Below are positions 48,093-57,642 of a DNA stretch of 64,000 nucleotides, one piece after another; position 1 is the stretch's first letter, and each line of letters opens with the position of its first letter. The notes under the pieces were generated by a model. That model was not told the origin of the DNA. It made no database searches and saw only the letters and a list, made by a program, of their open reading frames with translations. This DNA is from Caenorhabditis elegans (lineage: Eukaryota > Nematoda > Chromadorea > Rhabditida > Rhabditidae): the NCBI RefSeq assembly GCF_000002985.6, contig NC_003279.8, positions 14,260,001 to 14,324,000 of the forward strand, given 5' to 3'. A program made the position numbers and the translations under genes.

Positions 48093-48472
48093 TACTTGCT
48101 ACGACGCCCCACATGCCACACAGATCAATTATTACTAGATACGCTGCAACATTCTGAAACTTAGTCCAAAAATTCGGAGTCCAAAAATTATAAGCAGGAC
48201 ATTCAAGACATTCCAGTAAAGTGTTCCGAGTTTTTTCCCAGCAAGTGACCATTGATGCACCATAATTTGTGCACTCATAATAGCGCCTCTTTTTAGTCAC
48301 ACAAACATATTTCTCATCTCGAAAACTTGAAACCAGTCAGGGAATTAGGGCCAATCTTCCCTAGGGATATCAACTTTTTTTGGGAATTTTTACAAAATTA
48401 TACAGTTAAACTTTATTGACGTCACAAAACATTTCAATATTAATAAAAGAACCTTATACTTATTCAATTTTT

Positions 48473-49860
48473 TTAAAATTGAACTCCTCTATTAAGACCA
48501 CACACTGATTTCACTCCATCGTCTCTAGTAATTTCGTACTTCCTTGGTTCGGTTTCACGATGTGGTAGATCAAGAATTGTGGTGACCCAATCGAAGTTTT
48601 GAATAGTGAATGATAAATGTTTGAGTCTCTGGTTGGAACAAGTTGACATCCAATGACGAAGGAATATATTCCATTCTCTAGCAGTTAGATTTGATTTATC
48701 TATTACTAATGAGGAACAGTCAAAGTTGAACAAGTGATTTAAAGTGAGCCAGGGAGCTGAAGCATGGAAACTTTCCAAGTTCAAGATAATATTATTTCCG
48801 CAATTTTCTTGAAGGCTCACATTAAATAATAGTGCATATTTGACGGTCACTTTGTTCAGAAACCGTTGATAAACTTCTTTTGGAACATCCCTTCCAGGGG
48901 TGTGCGGATAACCGATTTTTTCGGCTAACGGATAAATCGGCTAATGCCGTTTTTTTGAGAACCGGCTAACGGCTAATTCGGCAAACGGCTAATTTCAAAA
49001 TTTTCGGCTAACGGCTAATTCGGCTAATCTCAGTCATTCAAATCGGCTAATTTTCGGCTAATTCGGCTAATTCGGAAAATATTCATTTGGTTAAGCTTTT
49101 TTTGTCCATTCTGTTAATTCAGGTTTTGGGTTAATTTTTTCACTGTTATTGAGCAAATTCAGGGATGAACGACTGTTCAAATAGGAAAAAATCATACAAA
49201 TTCACCACATTTTGTTTTCCAAAAAATATGTTAGTTGAATTAGCCGAAATAGCCGATCGGCGAATTCGGCTAACATCGGCCAAAATCGGCTAACGGATAA
49301 CTACGTTATAGCCGAACTGCCAAAAAGTCGGCTAACGGGTAATTCGACTAATCGGTAAAAAGGTCGGCTAACGGATAATTCGGCTAATATTAGCCGAGTT
49401 AGCCGAGTTAGCTGAACGGCTAATTCGGCTAAATCGGCTATTATCCGCACACCCCTGATCCCTTCCTTCTACATCACCTTGGGGTATAGCTTCCTGTTTG
49501 GATGCCAACCAATTAATTGTTGATATACGTTTGTCCTCAAATTTGTTTAGGGAAAAGTAGAGGTCATCAATTTGACAGTTAAAAACATCTAATACGTAGT
49601 CAGCCGTTTCCTTCATTCTCTCCACTGGATCTTCTGCATAGGTAGTCCAAACTTGTTCTTTAGAAAAATTATAGGATGTGAATTTCGGAGGGCTTGTTCT
49701 ATCGGATTGGAACACGTAATCCCATTTTCTTTCATTTGAATTTATTATGCTGACACGTGGTCCGTGCCCCATAACTATTCGAACTTTGTAACTGTTTTTG
49801 TTACTTGTGAAATCCTTGACTAAGTTAAGTCCTTTCCTGCTTGACTTTGATATATTTATT
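48473..49860 (-). pseudogene. F-box-associated gene split by a hAT-like insertion
   Basis: The minus-strand second exon of an F-box gene begins after an acceptor at 49861 (INISKSSRKGLNLV is the F-box end). It runs to 49466, is broken by the 563-bp element at 48895-49457, and resumes to a stop at 48473. Removing the element and one 8-bp duplication leaves 817 bp, exactly one base plus 272 codons, all open. The element adds in-frame stops. The C-terminal part carries the family motif WNIFLRHWMSTCSNQRLKHL. I find no first exon upstream on this strand. The gene is probably dead, unless the insertion is spliced out. Confidence 0.82.
48895..49457. mobile_element. 563-bp hAT-like palindromic MITE, 8-bp target duplication
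   Basis: The ends are perfect 17-bp inverted repeats, CAGGGGTGTGCGGATAA. The target duplication is ATCCCTTC at 48887-48894 and 49458-49465. The interior consists of repeated CGGCTAACGGCTAATTCGG-type units in inverted arms around an AT-rich centre. It has no coding region. The 8-bp duplication and CAGGGG ends point to a hAT transposase acting in trans. Confidence 0.88.
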
Positions 49861-50611
49861 CTGAAAATATGATTATATATTTATTAAAGCGCGTATGCTA
49901 GTATTTAAAATTGGTAGTCAAGCCTGTTGCAATACTGTCCTGTTATTATTAATGTAATGGTTGTGGGTGAGAGAAAATTGCTGAGATATCAACAAAAAAA
50001 GGTGTTTTTCTTTTTTTTTTCTGGAACCCGTCTGGAAGTTGGGATTGCCCCCCCCCCGCCTATGCCTTGATGTAAGCCTTAACCAATAGTAAGCCAAGGC
50101 CTGAGCCTAAGCTGGAACCTAAGTCTATGCCTAAGCCTAAGCCTTAACCCAAGCCTAAGCCTAATCCTAAGCCTAAGCCTAAGCCTAAACCTGATCGTAA
50201 CCCTAGGCCTAAGCATAAGCCTAAACCTAAGCCTAAGCATGCGCCTAAGCCTAAGCCTAAGCTGGACGTACTCAAAACAAGTTGAATAGCTTTTGACGGT
50301 AGTCGAAAAATTGGAAATTCCTTTGGACCTTCGAATCTCGAAGCGACTGGCATTTTTAGCTCAACAAATGTTTGGACCACAACAATTAGGACAGAAGGGA
50401 AATAATGTTTGGTCGAGTGGACGTCTGCTAACTGGGAAACTATCGATCCTGTTGTTTCTTATAAAGATGACGTCACTAACGGGGTCACCGAACAACCTCT
50501 ACCTAGACACGTACAACTGGGCTCTTCTTCATTCATTTATTACGCACCCGGACACCTCTGCCTCGCAGTTGTTCAACGTTTCCATCTAAAGTTGGGATCC
50601 CTGCTCGCCTC
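49861..50611. other. Gene-free interval with telomere-like array
   Basis: No exon seen. It contains a C-run at 50049-50057, an inverted telomere-like array and a stretch (50293-50590) that is open in two frames but has no start or splice support. Confidence 0.5.
50062..50268 (-). repeat. Interstitial telomere-like array, inverted (GCCTAA)n
   Basis: About 200 bp of GCCTAA hexamers. Near 50155-50190 six or so are perfect or nearly so. The orientation matches the array at 29567 and is opposite to the three left-hand arrays. Confidence 0.9.
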
Positions 50612-50768
50612 AGTAGTGTTTGGAGCTAAATTCTTCCTCCCAATCCAGGGAGCTAGATTCTTCTCCTCCTCCCACTGAGAAAGGTGGGTGGCCTGTTGTA
50701 AAGTTCTTCACCTATAGGCTGGAGCTAAGAGAGGCAGAACGGGGGAGAGAAGGACGGAGAACCTATAG
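50612..50768 (+). repeat. Left terminal inverted repeat of the Maverick-like element
   Basis: 157 bp, matching the inverse of 53315-53471 with about three differences. The motif GGAGCTAGATTCTTCTCC inside it recurs at about 50813-50830, just internal to the repeat. Confidence 0.88.
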
Positions 50769-51615
50769 AAGGAATAGGAGGAAGAAAGGCGGGAAGCCAA
50801 ATTCTTATCGGGGAGCTAGATTCTTCTCCTAAAAAAAAGGGGAGAGACCAGAGAGATGGTGGAAGGGTGAGATGTCGGATGCCAAATTCTTCTCGGGAGG
50901 CTATCTTTTCTTCTACCCAAGTACTTGTAAGAATATTCTGAAATCATCCGTTCACACATTCTTTTATTTTATGAAAAATAATGAAAAATAATGAAAAAAT
51001 GCAGAAACATGAGGAGGGCCGGAGGAGGATCGGCTGAGCTGGAGGAGGAGGATCGGCTGGGCTGGAGGAGGATCGGCTGGGCTGGGCTGGTGTTGGTGGT
51101 GGTGGTGGTGGCGCTGGACCCGCCGCAGGTAGGTGAGGGTCTCCACAGGGAACAAAGCGCGTGGTGCCCCCCACCCTTTCTATTTTTATTTATTTTTTAC
51201 CACCCCTAACCGCCCCTGTCCTGCAACGCATGTCTGGACACATCACAGTCGGAGCCCTATTCCAGTGAGCTTAAAAACTCACAAACCATTGTGTTTCTGT
51301 GTGCCCCCTACAGATTTTTTTTTGATAACATAATCTTCTCTTTTTTTTTAAATAAATAATGTTTGATAAATAAAAACTGTGGTATGTTTTTTTCACGTCT
51401 GTCAGAAAGAAAGTATTAGAATTGACACCCAAGGGCCGAGTGGTGCAATACAATTTGACTGATTTATAACAATCAGAGAAGAGATGTATAAGACACGCGT
51501 TATGTCATCATTTGCAAGATTAACAACGTTTGTAAAAGAGACATGTGTAGTTGACAGCCTCGTTGTGGTGAGCTAACCACCGTAACAGCGTTGGGAGGCG
51601 GAGCGCGGGACCTAC

Positions 51616-51624
51616 TATAAAAGA
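51616..51624 (+). promoter_or_regulatory. TATA box of the Maverick-borne gene
   Basis: TATAAAAGA lies 147 bp upstream of the ATG at 51763 and follows a GC-rich stretch (GGGAGGCGGAGCGCGGGACC). It is placed as expected for a core promoter. Confidence 0.5.
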
Positions 51625-51762
51625 GGATATCAGGAAGTTATGTAATCATTCTCCATCACATCTCACACACACATTTTTTCCACCAACTTTTTGATTTTTT
51701 ATTTTTTCAAAAAGAACGTTTTTTGCGTATTACTCCCAAACGCTCTTTTGTATTTTTTTCAG

Positions 51763-52681
51763 ATGATCCCAGCACCCCTCTTTCTCGACCAAGTCGTCCC
51801 AGGTTGGGAGTGGGAGAGAGCCGACGAGCTCAACCAGGCCTTGAGGAGGCTGGGCCCCGTGGAGCTCGGGACCATCGCCCACGGCACAGTGCGGGGAATA
51901 CTACGCTTCTACCCCGGAGAGTAAGTTATTTTCAGCTCTTTTTTTGTTTAACCAGTCGAATCATTTTTTACAGCGCCCGCACGCCTGTACGCCACAATGG
52001 GCAGATGGCCCCCGTGAGGACCGTGTACGCCCGGTCGTACACAACCGAGCTCCGCCACGAGCGGTGGAGCTTGGTAAACCTCAAGAAAGTTTCACAGCAG
52101 GCCCTTTCTCATTGTGAGAAATATTTTGTGTAAGTGTAAATTTTTTCGGATTGCAATCTAATTTCATCGTCAGACGAAATGGCTCTCCAGAGCCACTTCG
52201 AGGACGTCTACGAGGGATTCCGGCAACCGCCCCCCCCCCCCTCGTGAGCGATCTGGAACTCAGCCAGTTCGACAAGCTGCCGGCTATGACCAGGGCCATG
52301 AGCTGTCCTGTGTGTCTGGTTCGCTACAGCGACTTTGGCCAACTGCAGCAGCACCTGTTGGAGGACAACCCTCCACGCCTTCACGCGAATTCAATGGTTC
52401 ACACGGCCCCCCACGTGCTCCAGGACTGGGTCCGGCTAGCTGTCAGAAAGTTAGGCCACGGCAGTCTAACACACGTGAGTTTTTTTTTGCAATAACTTTT
52501 TTCAAAAAATGATTTCAGTTTTTTGTAATCGTACAACTTTTTAAATATTTTCAGTTCGGTTTGGGATGGTTCGAAAAAATTGGGTTCGAGGCACCCGAGA
52601 TCTTTGAAGTCTCAAAGGTATGTCTGCTTTTTTAAAAAATTGTATACACCGATAATAATAATATTTACTTTCCAGATTTGA
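51763..52681 (+). CDS. Maverick-borne protein with a C2H2-like zinc finger, unrecognised
   Basis: Five exons: 51763-51920, 51974-52129, 52174-52474, 52555-52617 and 52676-52681. All junctions are GT-AG and in frame, giving 227 residues. The ATG directly follows TTTTTTTCAG, so a spliced leader or a 5'UTR exon joins there. The N-terminus (MIPAPLFLDQVVPGWEWERA) is rich in Trp, Leu and Arg. A C2H2-like finger lies at about residues 150-170: CPVCLV, a 12-15-residue spacer, then HLL and RLH. I recognise no standard Maverick capsid, protease, ATPase or polymerase here, so this may be cargo or a diverged element protein. A 12-C run at 52230-52241 in exon 3 is a slippage risk. Before it another frame (MALQSHFEDVYEGF) is also open. 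Confidence 0.62.
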
Positions 52682-52693
52682 GCCATCACAGCC

Positions 52694-52719
52694 ACCCCCC
52701 CCCCCCCCCCCCCCCCCGG
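52694..52719. repeat. Poly-C tract
   Basis: An almost pure run of about 25 C just after the stop of the Maverick-borne gene. It is likely length-polymorphic and prone to sequencing error. Confidence 0.9.
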
Positions 52720-52942
52720 AAGTCAGCATCGCCCCCGCAACCAGCTGCAACTTCTCATTGCGACATTGGGACATTATTAAGTTTATTATTTTTATTGTTA
52801 TTAATATTTTTATTATTAATAAATACAAAAGTGTTACAAAAAGTGTTAGAAAAAAGATAGGGTGTCAATAAGGTACGGGGAGTAGGGTTGTGTCAAAATA
52901 ACGAGGGGAGGGTCGTAATAAAAGGGTTGGGCTGGAGAGAAT

Positions 52943-53314
52943 TTATAATTTAATCAGAGAGCTCGAGTCAATCCAGCTAGAAAATGAATCCGGGTACCCG
53001 GACCATTTAACTAGACTTTGCTTTTTTCCCTTGAGAATCCGCGTATCAACGATTTTCTCGATTCGATACACAGCATTCGGGTCGTATGTGCATCGGGTCA
53101 GCTCCTTGGCATAGAAAATGCCATCGATTTGTTCGCCGTTAGTGTCCACCAAATTGTAAACTGTAGGAGTTCGGGGCACTACTTTCTTCACAACATAGAC
53201 TTCAGTAGTCCAACCTTGCTCGTATCCTTTATCAAATGTGCCCCGCTTAGCCGAAATTCGAACATGATCCCCCACTTTAAACTTTGATGTAGATGCTTCT
53301 TCTTCAGGTAAAGG
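52943..53314 (-). pseudogene. Integrase C-terminal remnant with chromodomain (Maverick)
   Basis: About 123 residues are open on the minus strand, from the inner edge of the right terminal repeat to the stop at 52943. The first half (KVGDHVRISAKRGTFDKGY) resembles the SH3-like C-terminal domain of retroviral-type integrases. The second half (YRIEKIVDTRILKGKKQSL, then WSGYPDSFSSWI) is a chromodomain. The zinc-binding and catalytic core domains are missing, and an in-frame TAG at 53315-53317 stops the frame upstream. The fragment cannot act as an integrase. It identifies the element's family. Confidence 0.82.
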
Positions 53315-53471
53315 CTATAGGTTCTCCGTCCTTCTCTCTCCCGTTCTGCCTCTCTTAGCTCCAGCCTATAGGTGAAGAACTTTACAACAGGCCACCCACC
53401 TTTCTCAGTGGGAGGAGGAGAAGAATCTAGCTCCCTGGATTGGGAGGAAGAATTTAGCTCCATGCACTACT
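53315..53471 (-). repeat. Right terminal inverted repeat of the Maverick-like element
   Basis: 157 bp, the inverse of 50612-50768. Its inner edge cuts into the upstream end of the integrase remnant, so a deletion joined the two. Confidence 0.88.
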
Positions 53472-53479
53472 CGCCTCCA

Positions 53480-55433
53480 ATGCCTTCCTTCCAATACTAT
53501 TACTGCCTGCAAAATCCTGCCAAAAAGCTATTGGATGCATGGAAATTTTCAAATTGCAAGTGTATTTATGCAGTTGTTTTGAAAAAATAAAGAAAAACCA
53601 ATAAATACTGCCGAAAAACGCAAAAATGTCGAAAATGACGTCACTAACTTGCGCGGTAATTCAAAAATAATTATCTCATTTTTTGCAAAATTGAAAAAAA
53701 AACATAGAAATTTAGAAAGTGTTTTAAATTTTTTAACAGTTATATTTGGTCATTAAGGTTCATTTTCTGTCATTTGAGTTTTACCAAAACTTCAAAAAAA
53801 AAATTGCATTAATTTATTGCCTAAGTGGACACGAGTTATCTAAGAGGAGTACACGGGAGAAAGCCTCAAAAAATGTTTTTTTGCGAACAATTCAAATTAA
53901 ATGGACTTTGTTACTTTTACTGCATAGTTTTTTATCTATCTGTAACTATCAAACTGTTACTACAGTAATCCTACAGTACCCCTACAGTATAACTGCAGTA
54001 CTTTGACTTTATCCCCCACCAACTCCCACCAACTCCCACCAACTCTCAACCCAATACCTCTTTAAAAGCTGAAATTTCAAATTTTCCCACACTACAGTAA
54101 CCCTACAATAATCATACAGTGCCTCTACAGTACTACTACAGTACCCCGACCAACTCCCAACCCAATACCTATTCAAAAGCTGAAAATTCAAATTTTTCCA
54201 AACTACAGTAACCCTACAGTAATTATACAGTACTACTAAAGTACCTCGATATTATCCCCACCAACTCCCAGACTAATACCTCTTCAAAAGCTTGTTTCAA
54301 ATTTTTCCAAACTACAGTAACCCTACAATAATCCTACTGTACTCCTACAGTACCTTGACATTATCCCTCACCAACTTCCAACTCCATACCTCTTCAAAAG
54401 CTAAAAATTCACATTTCCCCAAACTACAGTAACCCTACAGTAATCCTACAGTACTACTAAAGTACCTCGATATTATCCCCCACCAACTCCCAATCGAATA
54501 CCTCTTCAAAAGCTGAAAAATCAGATTTTCTCAAACTACAGTAATTCTACCGTATGCCTACAGTACCCCTACAGAACAGTACCTACATTACTACATAGTT
54601 AGATGGTTTTTACTACAGTAGAAATTAAAAATCAAATTTACAAAAACTGACTAAATTATATCAATTTTAGAGTCGCCTTCGCCTCAACATCTAAAAAAGC
54701 GAAGAATTTGGTGATCTCTGCGGGATTTAAAGCTGAAATAAACGCTAGGCTATTCCAGAAGGCAATTATCATAGTATCAGTCAATGACGGTCCTAATTAT
54801 GTTTTTGATTTGTCATTAGATAGGATTAAATATTCAATGGAGTTTTTTCTAGATATATTCAATCAGGCAGAGCTGACATACTTGAAGTTGTCTCACAGTG
54901 GCCTCTCTTTCCTGCCAATTTTGAAAGATTTCAACAGATTCAACAAGTTGGTATTTGATTCTGATCGACTGAAGAGTATACAAAAGTATGCTGCTGTGGC
55001 CAAATCCCTAAAGACATACTATGTATACTCAGAGCTGTTGATTCAAAACTTCCAAAAACTAAAAATAACCAGGAGGCCTCATCATATTACTCTTGATGAT
55101 TTGTTACTGATCAATGGAGAACGTGTGATTTTAACTGCACACCTCAGTTCACGGGATACCAATTTATTTCTGAAGCACTGAATTGCTGGGTGGTCAAGCT
55201 TAAAAACCCAATATTTAAGCTTCACGCTAGCAGATGGAGGAGATGTTCTACATGGCTTACAATTTGAAAAGTCACCTCCGAATAGAGCTTCTGATCTAAA
55301 GATGGTATTCGGTGAGAGTAGGTGCCGAAGTTCGGGATTCGATATTCGGAGAATCGATGGAACAATCGCAACGGTTTTTATTGATACGGAGAGGAACTTT
55401 GAGATTTGTGTGTTGGATAAATTGATTTTTTGA
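53480..55433 (+). pseudogene. F-box (FBXB-like) pseudogene: frameshift and nonsense
   Basis: Exon 1 at 53480-53555 aligns with the 77-bp first exon of the gene at 45070 but lacks one base after its fourth codon (TTCCAATA against TTCCCAATA). Its donor has become GCAAG. Exon 2 starts at 54671 (VAFASTSKKAKNLV) and runs open to 55433, except for a TGA at 55179-55181. There the family motif reads NLFLKH-stop-IAG, while every intact paralogue has Trp (TGG). After the stop the frame stays open for 84 codons (FDIRRIDGTIATVF near the end). Two lesions in an otherwise well-preserved frame imply recent loss. The Maverick-like element ends 9 bp before the start codon. Confidence 0.85.
53950..54570. repeat. 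CTACAGTA-rich tandem repeat in pseudogene intron
   Basis: About six degenerate units of roughly 110-120 bp. Each has several CTACAGTA octamers, then CCAACTCCCA, AATACCTCTTCAAAAGCTGA and a stretch ending TTTTTCCAAA. Confidence 0.85.
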
Positions 55434-56649
55434 TGACTTATTTCATATTGAAGCTTGTTTTGTTTTAAATAAAAGTGGTAATAGCAAACGCCGCTAAAAG
55501 TGATTGTTTGGAATAAATATACATAGTATAATTATTGACATGTTTGAATCGATGTCAAATGATGAATGTCGGGCGCAATATAATATTGCTTTACGATTTT
55601 TATAGTAAAGCTGAAATACAGTAATGACCAATTTCCAAATGAGTGTATTTTCACAACTAGGGTCTTTAGACAGAAAAGTTCAACTGGCAAACTGTTGTTT
55701 AGAACTTTGTCATTTTTCGATTTTTTTCAATTTTTCGATGTTTTCAGTGGATATCGAAAAATTGAAAATCGAAAAACATTCGATTTTTCGATTTTTTTTT
55801 TCGAAAAATCGACAAATGAAATAAATCGTCTTTTATTTCTGTTTAGATAACATTTTTGTTTATTCGAAGAAAAATTCTGTGAGATACATTTAGCTGACAA
55901 CATTTTTTGGGACCAAACATCTTTTGGGGTTATTCAAGTAGTGTCGGAAAATTAAAAAGTGTAGAAAAATTACGTCACAAATGTATTCAAATACATTTTG
56001 CTACATTACTTGAATAACCCCATTAATGAATCTTTTGTTTTCAATTTAATTTTTATGGAATCAACTTCTGAATTGTTTTGTTTTTTTGAAAAGTACAGAC
56101 GTATATTCACATTTATATTCTTAAAATGAATGATGGAGATAAAAAGGCCCACAAATAATACATTATCAGCTTTTTTGTAAGTTTATTTCAAAATCGAAAA
56201 ATTTTTCATTTTTCGATTTTCTGAAAAAATCGAAAAACTGACACCCTTGATGCTAACACATAGAAACATTTCAACATTTTAAAACTTTGTGGAAAAGAGA
56301 TACAGCGGCCGACACAGCGCGAGTCCAATTTTGGTCATTTCTCTTGAAAAATCTGTAGCTCAAGAATGGAAAGTTTTCATAAGAATGGGTTTTGATATTA
56401 AAATTATTCGAAAATAATTAGTTTCTTTTCTCTCAAGCAAACTGTTAAGTAGGCATATAAGGTAGGGATCTACCAAAAAACATAATTATCGCGCTATAAT
56501 CTTTCAAAATCAAAAACCACCTGTTCATATGGTGCGCAAGAAAAAGAGCCGGGGCAAACTGCCTTCTTTGGGATTATCCATTAATTAGTCTATTAGAAAG
56601 ATGCCGTCTTCCCACCTGTACCTTATTGTCTCCATTTGCACATTCTGCA
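55434..56649. other. Intergenic DNA between two F-box pseudogenes
   Basis: No gene. It contains TCGATTTTTCGATTT-rich sequence at 55715-55815 and 56195-56245, a small inverted-repeat element at 55926-56021 and the short conserved repeat at 56297-56348. Confidence 0.6.
55926..56021. mobile_element. 96-bp MITE-like element
   Basis: The ends GGGGTTATTCAAGTA and TACTTGAATAACCCC (one base shifted) are inverted copies. The interior has TTTGAATACA-type symmetric sequence and TACGTCA. No coding region. Confidence 0.6.
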
Positions 56650-57092
56650 ATGCATCCCTTCCCAATACTGTCACTTCCTGAAAGATCCCGCAAAAATGCT
56701 ATAAAATGCATGAAACTTTTGGATATGTGAGTTATTTTGAGTAGTTGTATTTGAAAATTTGATCAAAATTTAGCTGAGCTTGGGACCCCTGAATTTAAGT
56801 AGCTTAAGGAATTTTTGATTTTTTTCTTAAAATCTGAGGTGTCTATCGGATTGAGCATACCAAAAAACCTTTGTGCAAAATTTTCGAAATTTTTTTAAAA
56901 GAAGGAGTAGCGCCAAACTACTCCTATGGTGCCAAATTTTTTTTGAAATTTTTTTTACTGTCAAAAAGTGACAATTACTTGGTTTTGGCAAACACTCAGA
57001 ATTTCGAAAGTTGATCAAAAAATGTTTTTTTAAATACTTTAATTTTAATCTCATTATTTGTGTTAAGACATTGTAAGGGTCAGAACATGCGA

Positions 57093-57258
57093 GATTGGTG
57101 TCAGAGTGCCCGATTTCGGTTTGATCTACGTAGATCTACAAACAAATGCGGGATTCTCAATTGATTTTTCATTATGAAGAACGTGCTGACGTCACATTTT
57201 TGAGAAAAAAATTCCCGCATTTTTTGTAGATCAAACCGTGATGGGACATCCTGACATA
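57093..57258. repeat. Palindromic element, GTGTCAG family
   Basis: Starts GGTGTCAGAGTGCCCGATTTC, with GATCTACGTAGATCTAC inside the left arm. Ends GATCAAACCGTGATGGGACAT. It lies in the intron of the F-box gene at 56650-58522. Confidence 0.82.
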
Positions 57259-57493
57259 CTAAAAAACATGGATTTTGCAAAAACTTTAACTGGAAAGTAT
57301 AAAAAATCTTTTTTAAAAAACCCTAGAGTGTTTCATTATGATATTTGGTCGGATTTCTGGCTTCCCTCATAAATTGAAATGGAAGAGTTTGCCGAACTAG
57401 GCCATTTTGGATCAGCCATATCTGGGGTAGATTTACGGCGCGTCGCGGCTTGATTTTAGTTGTAAAACTAAATGTGTTTGTCCGTGTGGAGTA

Positions 57494-57642
57494 CACACGT
57501 GGTGTCAGAAAGTCTCATTGCGGTTTCATCTGCAAAAAATGCGGGAATTTTTTCCCAGAAAAATTGTAACGTCAGCACACCATGCGAAATCAGTTGAGAT
57601 GTCTGCGTCTCACCTCCCGCATTTTACGTAGATCACGTGGAG
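57494..57642. repeat. Palindromic element, GTGTCAG family
   Basis: Starts CACACGTGGTGTCAGAAAGT and ends CGCATTTTACGTAGATCACGTGG. The right arm is shortened. This is the second copy in the same intron. Confidence 0.78.

Larger units (their letters stand above)
50612..53471. mobile_element. Maverick/Polinton-like element, internally deleted (2.86 kb)
   Basis: Terminal inverted repeats of 157 bp (50612-50768 and 53315-53471) begin AGTAGTG and differ at only about three positions. The 6-mer CGCCTC flanks the element directly at 50606-50611 and 53472-53477. Ends starting 5'-AG, a 6-bp target duplication and an integrase C-terminus with chromodomain beside the right repeat are diagnostic of Mavericks/Polintons. 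Full-length elements are usually 15-20 kb with polymerase B and capsid genes, none of which is seen. What remains is a five-exon gene on the plus strand (51763-52681), an integrase remnant on the minus strand (52943-53314) and low-complexity sequence near 51000-51130. Confidence 0.8.

Noticed and set aside
50964-51209. Pro-rich, His-rich and Val-rich ORFs in the Maverick-like element
   Set aside because: The sequence is low-complexity GGAGGA/GGTGGTGG repeat. All three frames look open for that reason, and there is no splice or domain support.
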